The position numbers were made by a program, and so were the translations under genes. A DNA stretch of 13,254 nt from an uncultured Polyangiaceae bacterium (GTDB lineage: Bacteria; Myxococcota_A; Polyangia; Polyangiales; Polyangiaceae). Within the stretch, counting starts at the first letter, position 1; every line of letters begins with the position of its first letter. The notes below the pieces were generated by a model. The model was not told the DNA's origin and searched no databases. It saw nothing but the letters and a program-made list of their open reading frames with translations. Below are positions 1 through 7,189 of this stretch, piece after piece. Location: assembly GCA_938004815.1 (NCBI GenBank), contig CALKVR010001016.1, forward strand, positions 1 to 13,254, given 5' to 3'.

Positions 1-1
1 C

Positions 2-487
2 CCCGAGGCGCAGCTCGACCGGTTCTTCTTCAAGCTCCACGTGCCGTTCCCCGGGCGTGAGGAGCTGCATCAGATATTGAGCCGCACGACCGGCAGCGAG
101 TCGCACCGGGCGACGCAGGCGCTCTCCAAGGAGCAGATCATCGAGATGCAGAAGCTCGTGCGCGACGTCCCCGTCGCCCAGCACGTGCAAGATTACGTGG
201 TGCGTTTGCTCCAGGCGACCCACCCCGAGGTGACGACGTTCGACTCGGTGAAGCGGTTCGTGAAGTTCGGCTCGTCGCCCCGAGGGGCGCAGGCGATCCT
301 CTTGGCGTCCAAGATCCGCACGCTGATGGACGGCCGCTTCGCGCCCAGCATCGACGACGTGAAGGCGAGCGCCCTGCCCGCGCTGCGCCATCGGGTCCTC
401 CTCAACTTCGAGGGCGAGGCCGAGGGCATCAAGACCGACGAGGTCCTCAAGGCCATCCTCAAAGGCCTCCCGGAGAGCGCCAAATGA
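2..487 (+). CDS. MoxR-family AAA+ ATPase, C-terminal part (cut by left edge)
   Basis: The reading frame is already open at base 2 and ends with TGA, leaving 161 residues. It opens with PEAQLDRFFFKLHVPFPG, the stretch after the Walker B and sensor 1 region in MoxR ATPases, where the Arg of the LDRF motif contributes to the nucleotide site. The rest is the helical lid domain. GSSPRGAQAI holds the sensor 2 arginine, and the protein closes with the family-typical run through HRVLLNFEGEAEGI. The P-loop and Walker B lie outside the window, so activity cannot be judged. MoxR ATPases are cytoplasmic chaperone-like hexamers usually encoded beside DUF58 and vWA proteins, exactly the neighbours found here. 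The family is clear. The subfamily (MRP, APE2220, TM0930 and others) cannot be settled from the C-terminus alone. Confidence 0.93.
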   Translation, partial: PEAQLDRFFFKLHVPFPGREELHQILSRTTGSESHRATQALSKEQIIEMQKLVRDVPVAQHVQDYVVRLLQATHPEVTTFDSVKRFVKFGSSPRGAQAILLASKIRTLMDGRFAPSIDDVKASALPALRHRVLLNFEGEAEGIKTDEVLKAILKGLPESAK

Positions 488-506
488 GCTCGGCGTACAG
501 CCGAGC
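488..506 (+). other. Perfect 7-bp inverted repeat after the MoxR stop codon
   Basis: GCTCGGC, loop GTACA, then GCCGAGC starts on the base right after the MoxR TGA. The stem is perfect and mostly G/C, but no T-run follows, so it is not a standard intrinsic terminator. It could be a Rho-associated or 3'-end-stabilising hairpin that lowers expression of the downstream genes, or chance in GC-rich DNA. Confidence 0.4.
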
Positions 507-564
507 GACGGGAACAATAGTGGCCCGAGCTCACACTTCACCCGATGCCCCGAGCAACTGGACC

Positions 565-584
565 GCTCGCCCGTCAGGGCGGGC
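565..584 (+). other. 8-bp hairpin (one G-T pair) upstream of the DUF58 gene
   Basis: GCTCGCCC and GGGCGGGC pair over eight positions (one G-T) across a GTCA loop. The hairpin lies 52 bases before the DUF58 start, in the only sizeable gap (149 bp) of the MoxR/vWA cluster. No T-run follows. With the hairpin at 488-506 it makes this gap the likeliest place for a secondary promoter, mRNA processing or attenuation. I saw no convincing -35/-10 pair. Confidence 0.3.
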
Positions 585-636
585 CGGTTGCGAGGCCGGC
601 TCAGCCGAGCGCTGGGCCAAGTAGCGTTCGAGCACG

Positions 637-1578
637 ATGGGGCTCCTCGACTTCTTCTCGCGCGGGCCGAAGAGCTTGCGGGGCCGCACGACGGCCGCCG
701 ACGACGAGCTCTTCGACGACGAGTTCCAGCGCAAGCTCGACTACCTCGCGATGGTGTCGAAGCGCGTCTTCTCCGGCGCGATGCGCGCCGAGCGGCGCAC
801 GCGCAAGACGGGCAGCGGGGTCGAGTTCGCCGACCACCGAGACTACGCCGCCGGCGACGACATTCGCGCGATCGACTGGTCGGCATACAGCCGGTTTCAG
901 CGCCTCCTCATCCGCCTCTACGAGGAGGAAGAAGACCTGAGCATCTACTTCATCCTCGATTCGTCTTCGTCGATGGGCTTCGGCGACGGCGAAAAACAGC
1001 GCCACGCCAAGCGCATCTGCGCCGCGCTCGCCTACGTCGCGCTCGCGAACCTCGATCGGGTGACGATCGTCTCCGCCACCGACGAGCTCTCGGGCCGGAT
1101 GCCCGAGACGCGAGGCAAGGCGCGCATCTTTCGCATCTTTCGCTTCTTGTCGGGCCTCAAGTCCGAGGGGCACACCGACCTCGAGGACAGCCTCAAGACG
1201 TTCGTCGCCCAGCACAAGCGCAAGGGTCTCGCCGTCTTGATCAGCGATCTGTACGACGCCAAGGGATTCGAGAAGGGCATCAACGTCCTCCGCTACAACA
1301 AGTTCGAGCCCTTCGTGCTGCACGTGACCGACCCGAACGACCGGAGCCCCGAGCTCCGCGGCGACGTGCGCGTCTACGACTGCGAGTCGGGTGAAGAGCG
1401 CGAGGTCACCGTCACCCAGAAGATCCTCGAGCGCTACGCCAAGGCGTACGATGGGTACGTCGAGCAGGTGAAGCGCTTCTGCACGAAGAAGCAGGTCGCC
1501 TACTACGAGGCGAGCGTGGACGTTCCGTTCGACGAGCTCATCCTCCGCGTGTTCAGGCGGGGCGGGTTCCTGCGCTGA
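637..1578 (+). CDS. DUF58 domain protein with vWA-like MIDAS
   Basis: This 313-residue protein has no signal peptide or membrane segment and is probably cytoplasmic or peripheral. The DUF58 hallmark runs through residues 66-81: DHRDYAAGDD then IRAIDW. A vWA-type metal site (MIDAS) follows: DSSSSM at 108-113 (DxSxS), the Thr of GHTDL near 180, and the Asp of LISDLYD near 204. All metal ligands appear intact. The ATG is preceded in frame by TAG 15 bases upstream, so it is essentially the first usable start, though no strong Shine-Dalgarno sequence is seen. DUF58 proteins are near-constant partners of MoxR ATPases and are thought to be their adaptors or substrates. The next gene starts 4 bp after this stop, suggesting one transcript. 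Confidence 0.93.
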   Translation: MGLLDFFSRGPKSLRGRTTAADDELFDDEFQRKLDYLAMVSKRVFSGAMRAERRTRKTGSGVEFADHRDYAAGDDIRAIDWSAYSRFQRLLIRLYEEEEDLSIYFILDSSSSMGFGDGEKQRHAKRICAALAYVALANLDRVTIVSATDELSGRMPETRGKARIFRIFRFLSGLKSEGHTDLEDSLKTFVAQHKRKGLAVLISDLYDAKGFEKGINVLRYNKFEPFVLHVTDPNDRSPELRGDVRVYDCESGEEREVTVTQKILERYAKAYDGYVEQVKRFCTKKQVAYYEASVDVPFDELILRVFRRGGFLR

Positions 1579-1582
1579 TCCG

Positions 1583-3535
1583 ATGCTCCACTTCGTCGGC
1601 GTCCCCCTCCAGACTCTCCTCGCCGTCGGCGGGGCTGCGGCAGCGCTGGTGGTCACGCTCTACATCCTCAAGCTCAAGCGGCGGCCGGTCCCGGTCCCGT
1701 TCTCGCGGCTGTGGGAGCGCATCCTGCGCGACAAGGAGGCGACGAGCCTCTTCTCGCAGCTCAAGCGGCTGCTCTCGCTCTTGCTCCAGCTCGCGCTCTT
1801 GGCCCTGCTGCTCCTCGCGCTCGGCGACCCTCGCACCGCGCAGAACCTCGTCGAGGGGCGCAACGTCGTCGTGCTCGTCGACGCGAGCGCGAGCATGCAA
1901 GCGACCGACGTGAGCCCGACGCGCCTCGACGAGGGCAAGCGACAGCTGACCGACGTCGTGCGCGGGCTCGGCGGCTCCGACCGCATGATCATCGCCCAGA
2001 TGGACGCGGCCGTGACGCCGCTCTCGACGTTGACCAACGAGGTCTCGGAGCTCGAGGGCGCGCTCGCCGCGATCAAGCCGAGCGAGACGCGCGCCGACTT
2101 CCCGCGGGCGCTCCGGTTCGCGACCGACACGCTTCGCGGCCTCCCCAACCCCGAGATCATCGTCGTCTCGGATGGCGCGCTCGGTCAGGCCGTCGACCCG
2201 CTCGGTGCGGTCGACCTCGCCGACACCAAGCTCAGCTTCATCTCCGTCGGTGAGGGCTCGAAGAACGCAGCCATCACAGGGTTTTCGGTGCGACGCTACC
2301 CGCTCGACAAGAGCCGGTACGAAGTGATGCTCGAGGTCACCAACACCGGCAAAGAGGATCTCGATCTCGACCTGGTGCTGTGCGGTGACGGCAGCTTGAC
2401 CGACACGACGCGCCTCAGGCTCAAGGCGGGCGAGCGCTTGCCGCGCTTCTACCCCAACCTCTCGGGCGCGTCGCGCACGCTCGAGGCGAAGCTCGCGGGC
2501 GTCGTCAGCGGGAGCGACCCCGCACCGGACCCCTGCAAGCCCGGCGCGCTCGTGGGCGGAGACGACCTGCCTGCCGATGACGTCGCCTATGCGCTCTTGC
2601 CCGAGCGGCGGCGCTCGCGCATCCAGGTCGTCACGACGGGCAACATGTACCTCGAGGCGGCCCTCCTCCTCGACGAGTACCTCGACGTGACGATGGTCTC
2701 GCCCAAGCGCTACCCGGCCGATGGCAAGTTCGACGTCACGATCTTCGACGGCGTCGCGCCGCCCCCCGCGCCCGGCTCGGGGCACATCTTCTATCTGAAC
2801 CCTTCGGGCAAAGACGTCCCCTTCACGGTCGACAAAGAGATCCTCGACGACAACCCGAACGCCCCGCTCGGCTTCGACGAGCTCGACGAGAAGCACCCGA
2901 TCTTGCGCTACACCGAGCTCTCGGGCGCCCACGTCTGGCGCGCCCACCTGCTCAAGCCCGAGAAAGAGGACAAGGTCGTCGGCGCGAGCGTGCGGGGCCC
3001 GATGCTCATCGCGGGGCGGCGGGCCGGCTACAAGTTCGTCGCGCTCGGCATCGATCTGCGTGACACCGATCTGCCGGTGATGATCTCCTGGCCGCTCTTG
3101 CTCCTGAACGTGATCAACGACTTCGTCGAAGAGGATACGGGCTACATCTCGAGCTTCGCGACCGGCACGGTCTGGCGCATCCCGGCCCCGTCACAGCTCG
3201 AGACGGCGACGCTGGTCGATCCGTCGGGGGTGGAGCGCACGGTGCCGGTACAGGACGGCCGCGCCGTGTATCTCGGCCAGCGCTCGGGTATCTACACCGT
3301 GCGCGCCGGCACCGACGCCGACAAGTACGAGACGATGTTCGCCGCCAACCTCGTCGATCCTCAGGAGAGCCGCATCGAGCCGCAGAAAGAGCTCGCCGTG
3401 GGCGAGACCAAGGCCGGCGAGGTGAGCGGGTTCACGGTCGGTGTGCGGCGTGAGATCTGGGCGTACCTGCTCTTCGCGGTCATCGCGATCAGCGTGATCG
3501 AGTGGCTCACGTACCACCGGCGGGTGACGGTATGA
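1583..3535 (+). CDS. BatA-type membrane protein with vWA domain
   Basis: This 650-residue protein has the BatA (aerotolerance regulator N-terminal) layout. A membrane segment lies near residues 8-28, then the KLKRRPVPVPFSRLW stretch typical of the family, a second hydrophobic segment at 62-81, and a vWA domain. MIDAS residues are visible: DASASM at 100-105, Thr169 in SETRADF, and SDG at 196-198. A CARDB/Ig-like region begins near 234 (VMLEVTNTGKEDL). The last third is unassigned, and a membrane helix at about 626-643 ends with a short basic tail (HRR). The vWA domain comes directly after the second membrane segment. Its side of the membrane is an inference; in known BatA/BatB proteins it is usually periplasmic. 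The gene starts 4 bp after the DUF58 stop and its TGA overlaps the next ATG, so the three genes are probably translationally coupled. Confidence 0.9.
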   Translation: MLHFVGVPLQTLLAVGGAAAALVVTLYILKLKRRPVPVPFSRLWERILRDKEATSLFSQLKRLLSLLLQLALLALLLLALGDPRTAQNLVEGRNVVVLVDASASMQATDVSPTRLDEGKRQLTDVVRGLGGSDRMIIAQMDAAVTPLSTLTNEVSELEGALAAIKPSETRADFPRALRFATDTLRGLPNPEIIVVSDGALGQAVDPLGAVDLADTKLSFISVGEGSKNAAITGFSVRRYPLDKSRYEVMLEVTNTGKEDLDLDLVLCGDGSLTDTTRLRLKAGERLPRFYPNLSGASRTLEAKLAGVVSGSDPAPDPCKPGALVGGDDLPADDVAYALLPERRRSRIQVVTTGNMYLEAALLLDEYLDVTMVSPKRYPADGKFDVTIFDGVAPPPAPGSGHIFYLNPSGKDVPFTVDKEILDDNPNAPLGFDELDEKHPILRYTELSGAHVWRAHLLKPEKEDKVVGASVRGPMLIAGRRAGYKFVALGIDLRDTDLPVMISWPLLLLNVINDFVEEDTGYISSFATGTVWRIPAPSQLETATLVDPSGVERTVPVQDGRAVYLGQRSGIYTVRAGTDADKYETMFAANLVDPQESRIEPQKELAVGETKAGEVSGFTVGVRREIWAYLLFAVIAISVIEWLTYHRRVTV

Positions 3536-6393
3536 CCGAGACCAAAGAGCCGCCTCCCTCGCGCCGCCCGCCGCCGGTCCTCGGCCGCGGCTCGTCGCGC
3601 GCTTGGCGCCAGCGCCTGACGACGCTCGGGTGGGTCGTCACGTGCGCGGCCCTCGCGGGGCTCCTCTACTGGGCCTACCGCAGGTACGTGCTCTCGGCGC
3701 CCGACCCGACGCTCACGTACACGTACAAGGACGTGAAGTACGAGCTCTTGAACCCGAAGCTCCTCGGGATCGCGCTCGTGTTCCCCTGGTTCGTTGGCGT
3801 GCTCTCGAAGTCGCTCGCCGATCTGCCGTGGCCGCAGCGGGTGATCTCGGTGTTCCTCCGGTGTCTCTTCGTGGCGGCGGTCGCGTTCGGCCTCTCCCGC
3901 CTCGCGCGGTCGGCGACCACGGAGAAGACGTGTACCGTCTACATCGTCGACGTCTCCAACTCGGTGCCCGACGAGGCCCTCGACGACGCGCGCGCGATCG
4001 TCGAACGGGCCATCAAAGAGAAGCCGCCCGATGGCGTGGTGAAGCTCATCACGTTCTCCAAGCGGCCTCGGCTCGTCGATGTCCCGGGCGGCGGCGGCGA
4101 GCCCGCGCCCGATGACGCCGCCGTCGCCATCGACCGACACGGCGACCCCAAGTCGAGCGGCAACCCCAGCGACGAGGGCGCGGGCTCCAACCTCCAGGCC
4201 GCGCTCCAGCTCGCCTATGGGCTCTACCCGTCCGGCTACCTGAAGCGCGCCGTCATCGTCTCCGATGGCGCCCAGACCGACGGCGACATCCTCGCCGAGG
4301 CAAACCGCGCCAAAGACCACGGCGTCCGGCTCTTCACGATCCCGTATACGCGGCCGCCGCCCGGTGAGGTCGCGCTCCAGAGCGTCAAGCTCCCCGACCG
4401 GGTGAAGGTCGGCGAGACGTTCCAAGTGAAGGCCCAGGTCTACTCGACGCGCGCGACCAAGGCGCGCGCCCGCCTCTACCAGGGTGAGGCCCTGAACGGC
4501 CTCGAGGGCATCAAGGAGGTCGAGCTCAAGGGCGGCATGAACGAGGTCGTCTTCCAGAGCGTCGTCCGCTACGCGGGGCCGGTCACCTACGCGCTCGATC
4601 TCGATCAGATCGGTGACGACAAGTTCCCCGACAACAACAAATACGCCGCCACCATCGACGTCCCGGGTCGGCCGGCGGTGCTCTACGTCGAGGGTACGCC
4701 CGAACAAGCGACGCACCTCTCGAGCGCGCTGACGGCGCAGCAGTTCGACGTCGACGTGCGATCGCCGGCCGGTTTCCCCGGGTCGCTCAAGGAGCTCGAG
4801 CGTTACGATTTCGTCATCGTCAGCGACGTCGCGAAAGAGCAGCTCGAGCTCGCGGCCCACGAGCTCATCGAGCGCTACGTCCGCGACGTCGGCGGTGGGT
4901 TCCTGTTCGCCGGCGGCGAGTCCGGCTACGGTCTGGGCGGTTGGTACCGCACCACCATCGAGCGCATCCTGCCGGTGCGGATGGAGAACGAGAAGAAGCG
5001 CGAGATGCCGAGCGTGGCCATGGCCCTCGTCATCGATCGCTCCGGCTCGATGACGGGCTTGCCCATCGAGATGGCCAAGGCCGCCGCCAAGGCGACCGTG
5101 CAGACCCTGTCGGGTGACGATCTGATCGAGGTCATCGCGTTCGATTCGAACCCGACCCGGTTCGTCAAGCTCCAGCCGGCGCGCAACCGCACCCGCATCG
5201 CGGCCGAGATTTCGCGCATCCAGCCGGCGGGCGGCACCGAATTCTTCGGCGCCCTCGACGCCGCGTTCCAGGACCTGACCGTGGCGCAGGCCCGCAAGAA
5301 GCACGTCATCCTCCTCAGCGACGGGCACCCCAGCACGTCGAACGGCCTCAAGGAGCTGGTGACGGCCATGCTCGGTGAGTCGATCACCCTGACCACCGTC
5401 GGCGTCGGGAGCGAGGTCGACGCCCAGCTCATGGACGTGCTCGCGACGGCTGGTGGCGGCCGCTCGCACATCGTCTCGGACGCCAACGATCTGCCCAAGA
5501 TCTTCACCAAAGAGGCGGAGACGATCTCGCGCGCCGCCGCCGTCGAAGAGTGGTTCCCCGTGGTCCAGACGAGCGAGCCGCAGTTTCTCCGCGGGGTCGA
5601 TCTGCGCGACGCCGGCTACCTGCATGGCTACGTCTCGACGACCCTCAAGCCGCACCCCGCCGAGCAGATCCTCGCCTCCGACACCGACGAGCCCATCCTC
5701 GCGCGCTGGCGTGTCGGGCTAGGCTGGACGCTCGCGTGGACGAGCGACGTCAAGGCCAAGTGGGCCGTCGACTGGATCCGCTGGTCGGGCTGGGAGAAGT
5801 TCTGGGGCCAGCTCGTGCGCGAGCACATGCGGCAGAAGCACCAGCGCGAGCTCGACATGAAGGCCGAGATCGTAGGCGGCATGCTCCGCGCGTCGGTCGA
5901 CGCGTTCACCCCCGACGAGCGGTTCGAGAACAACCTCTCGTCGAAGCTCACCATCACCGGGCCCGAGCCCGGGGGCGAGACCAAGGTCGTCGACCTTCGC
6001 CAGACCGCTCCAGGCCGCTACGAGGTCGAGGACCCGATGGACAAGTACGGGAGCTTCCTCCTCACGGCCGAGCACATCCGCGAGCAGCCCGACGGCTCGA
6101 CCAAGGTCGCCGCCGTCAGCTACGGCCACGTCTCCAACCCGTACCCTCGCGAGTACGCCAGCTTCGAGCCCCAGCTCGATGTCCTCGCCCGCGCCGCCGT
6201 CGCGACCGGCGGCTCGATCAACCCCGAGAACGTCTCGAACGTGTTCGACCCCGCTGGCGAAAAGATCACTTACCACGAGGATCTCTGGCGCTGGTTCATC
6301 TACGCCGCCATCGTCGTCTTCATCCTCGATCTGTTCGTCCGCCGCGTGCGCATCTTCGACCGCAAGTTCGTGGCCAAGTCCCGGCGCGCCTGA
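3532..6393 (+). CDS. Large membrane protein: two vWA domains around an amidotransferase-like fold
   Basis: This 953-residue protein has a proline-rich N-terminus, hydrophobic segments near 30-48, 76-92 and 105-123, and a first vWA domain (DVSNSV at 140-145, SDG at 244-246). An Ig-like stretch (about 280-378) follows, then a class I glutamine-amidotransferase-like fold (about 381-482, with GGGFLFAGGESGYGLGGW). A second vWA domain has DRSGSM at 502-507, Thr569 and SDG at 596-598. A C-terminal membrane helix at about 920-937 is followed by a basic tail. No cysteine occurs after residue 134, so the amidotransferase-like domain lacks its nucleophile and is probably structural. I chose the ATG that overlaps the previous TGA (ATGA); a GTG 30 bases upstream would eat further into the previous gene. 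As the last gene of the MoxR cluster it is a likely membrane partner of the ATPase. Its substrate is unknown. Confidence 0.9.
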   Translation: MTETKEPPPSRRPPPVLGRGSSRAWRQRLTTLGWVVTCAALAGLLYWAYRRYVLSAPDPTLTYTYKDVKYELLNPKLLGIALVFPWFVGVLSKSLADLPWPQRVISVFLRCLFVAAVAFGLSRLARSATTEKTCTVYIVDVSNSVPDEALDDARAIVERAIKEKPPDGVVKLITFSKRPRLVDVPGGGGEPAPDDAAVAIDRHGDPKSSGNPSDEGAGSNLQAALQLAYGLYPSGYLKRAVIVSDGAQTDGDILAEANRAKDHGVRLFTIPYTRPPPGEVALQSVKLPDRVKVGETFQVKAQVYSTRATKARARLYQGEALNGLEGIKEVELKGGMNEVVFQSVVRYAGPVTYALDLDQIGDDKFPDNNKYAATIDVPGRPAVLYVEGTPEQATHLSSALTAQQFDVDVRSPAGFPGSLKELERYDFVIVSDVAKEQLELAAHELIERYVRDVGGGFLFAGGESGYGLGGWYRTTIERILPVRMENEKKREMPSVAMALVIDRSGSMTGLPIEMAKAAAKATVQTLSGDDLIEVIAFDSNPTRFVKLQPARNRTRIAAEISRIQPAGGTEFFGALDAAFQDLTVAQARKKHVILLSDGHPSTSNGLKELVTAMLGESITLTTVGVGSEVDAQLMDVLATAGGGRSHIVSDANDLPKIFTKEAETISRAAAVEEWFPVVQTSEPQFLRGVDLRDAGYLHGYVSTTLKPHPAEQILASDTDEPILARWRVGLGWTLAWTSDVKAKWAVDWIRWSGWEKFWGQLVREHMRQKHQRELDMKAEIVGGMLRASVDAFTPDERFENNLSSKLTITGPEPGGETKVVDLRQTAPGRYEVEDPMDKYGSFLLTAEHIREQPDGSTKVAAVSYGHVSNPYPREYASFEPQLDVLARAAVATGGSINPENVSNVFDPAGEKITYHEDLWRWFIYAAIVVFILDLFVRRVRIFDRKFVAKSRRA

Positions 6394-6403
6394 GCGGCCG
6401 CTC
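6392..6403. other. 12-bp perfect palindrome between convergent genes
   Basis: GAGCGGCCGCTC starts within the TGA of the vWA gene and ends one base before the stop codon of the convergent small gene. With no unpaired loop or T-run it is a poor terminator, but nothing else in the 10-bp gap could serve as one. It may be chance. Confidence 0.3.
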
Positions 6404-6655
6404 TCAGCCGATTTCCATCACCGCTTGGACGCCGGGCGCGCCGCGGAGGAGCTTGGCGATGTCGTCCGGGAACACGGCGGCGAAGGTGCCGAAGGCCATG
6501 GGGGCGTCGAACGTGTACGCATCGGGCGCCGCGCCGCGCTCGGTGAGCCAACCCCTGAGCCGGTTCATGGCCTCCACGGTCGCGGCGCTCACGTTGGCGA
6601 ACCGCTCCGTCTGCCGTACGTCCTTTGCAGGCATCGGCAGGTCGATGACCACCAT
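6404..6655 (-). CDS. Small protein of unknown function (83 aa)
   Basis: I do not recognise this 83-residue protein. It starts MVVIDLPMPAKDVRQTERF and alternates likely strands (MVVIDL, AYTFDA, GTFAAVF, VQAVMEI) with likely helices (AATVEAMNRLRGWLTER, PDDIAKLLR). That order is compatible with a small ferredoxin-like alpha/beta domain. It has no signal peptide or membrane segment. The start is uncertain: the ATG at 6655 has only a weak upstream purine stretch, and a TTG four codons earlier would add LKRY, which looks like the beginning of the first strand. A longer ATG further upstream gives an Arg/Gly-rich lead that looks non-coding. The gene converges on the vWA gene with a 10-bp gap and lies 114 bp downstream of the lipoprotein pair on the same strand, so it may share their transcript. 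Confidence 0.6.
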   Translation of the reverse strand: MVVIDLPMPAKDVRQTERFANVSAATVEAMNRLRGWLTERGAAPDAYTFDAPMAFGTFAAVFPDDIAKLLRGAPGVQAVMEIG

Positions 6656-6735
6656 GTAACGCTTCAAGGCGAGCGTAGCGTACCAGCGATGTTGCTGACG
6701 TCGACGCAGGAGATGACGTCGTCCCCGTGATTTCA

Positions 6736-6756
6736 CCCCCCCAACCCCCGTCACCC
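6736..6756 (-). other. G-quadruplex-forming motif
   Basis: On the - strand three G-runs of 3, 5 and 7 bases are separated by TGAC and TT. Splitting the 7-base run gives four GGG tracts with loops of at most four bases, a canonical quadruplex pattern. A fourth run (GGGG) follows nine bases later. The motif lies just downstream of the small lipoprotein stop and about 80 bases upstream of the 83-residue gene. It could affect transcription or RNA folding there; formation is not shown. Confidence 0.5.
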
Positions 6757-6769
6757 GAGGCGAGGGGGG

Positions 6770-7189
6770 CTACTCGACGACGACCCTGACGCGCGTTTCG
6801 CCGCCAGAGCCGGTGACGCTGATGACGGTCTCGCCCGGGGAGACGGCGGCGATGACAAACCCCGGTCGAGAGGGGATGCTGCGCATCTCGCCGTACCAGT
6901 CGGCCCGCCGCTCCAGGTGCGACTGATAGATCTGCGCGACCTTGGCGTCGCCGGTGGCGGTGACGACGTTGGTGCAGGCTTCACCCGTCCACCCGTCCCA
7001 GCAATCGATGGCATAGGCGGTCCCAGGAGAGAGCGTGACGATATCGTCATCGAAGGCGTTGTACTCGTGGCGCAAGACCAGACCCGGAGGCGCGCTCGAG
7101 ACGCCGCCGAGCATGGGCGAGCAGCCGGCGCCAGCGACGGCGAAGAGAGCCGCGCCGATGAGAGAGAAGGGAGCGAGGCGGCGGGTCAT
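6770..7189 (-). CDS. Small predicted lipoprotein (139 aa), downstream member of an overlapping pair
   Basis: The N-terminus is MTRRLAPFSL followed by a hydrophobic stretch and AGAGC, with Cys23 as the probable lipidated residue. Gly replaces Leu at lipobox -3, so this is weaker than a standard lipobox. The mature part has Cys63 and Cys72 around a Trp-rich turn (DCWDGWTGEAC). It ends in a beta-rich segment (FVIAAVSPGETVISVTG) that resembles the end of a bacterial Ig-like (Big-2) domain, echoing the upstream gene. Its ATG overlaps the TGA of that gene (ATGA), so the two are probably translationally coupled and may work together. The protein is probably on the cell envelope. No enzymatic motif is seen and the function is unknown. 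Confidence 0.82.
   Translation of the reverse strand: MTRRLAPFSLIGAALFAVAGAGCSPMLGGVSSAPPGLVLRHEYNAFDDDIVTLSPGTAYAIDCWDGWTGEACTNVVTATGDAKVAQIYQSHLERRADWYGEMRSIPSRPGFVIAAVSPGETVISVTGSGGETRVRVVVE

Noticed and set aside
488..506. Classical intrinsic terminator after the MoxR gene
   Set aside because: The stem is good but no T-run follows, so I call it only a hairpin.
601..2947. Two long - strand open frames opposite the DUF58 and BatA-type genes
   Set aside because: They are antisense shadows of well-supported genes, with low-complexity Arg/Ala/Glu-rich products and no recognisable fold.
3502..3531. Upstream GTG as the start of the large vWA protein
   Set aside because: It would overlap the previous gene by 34 bases and adds ten residues with no supporting motif. 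The ATGA overlap at 3532 is the usual coupling arrangement.
3361..5655. A 764-codon open frame on the - strand opposite the vWA genes
   Set aside because: It lies wholly opposite genes with clear domains. Its product is rich in Arg, Asp, Glu and Val in the way typical of antisense frames in GC-rich DNA, and no domain is seen.
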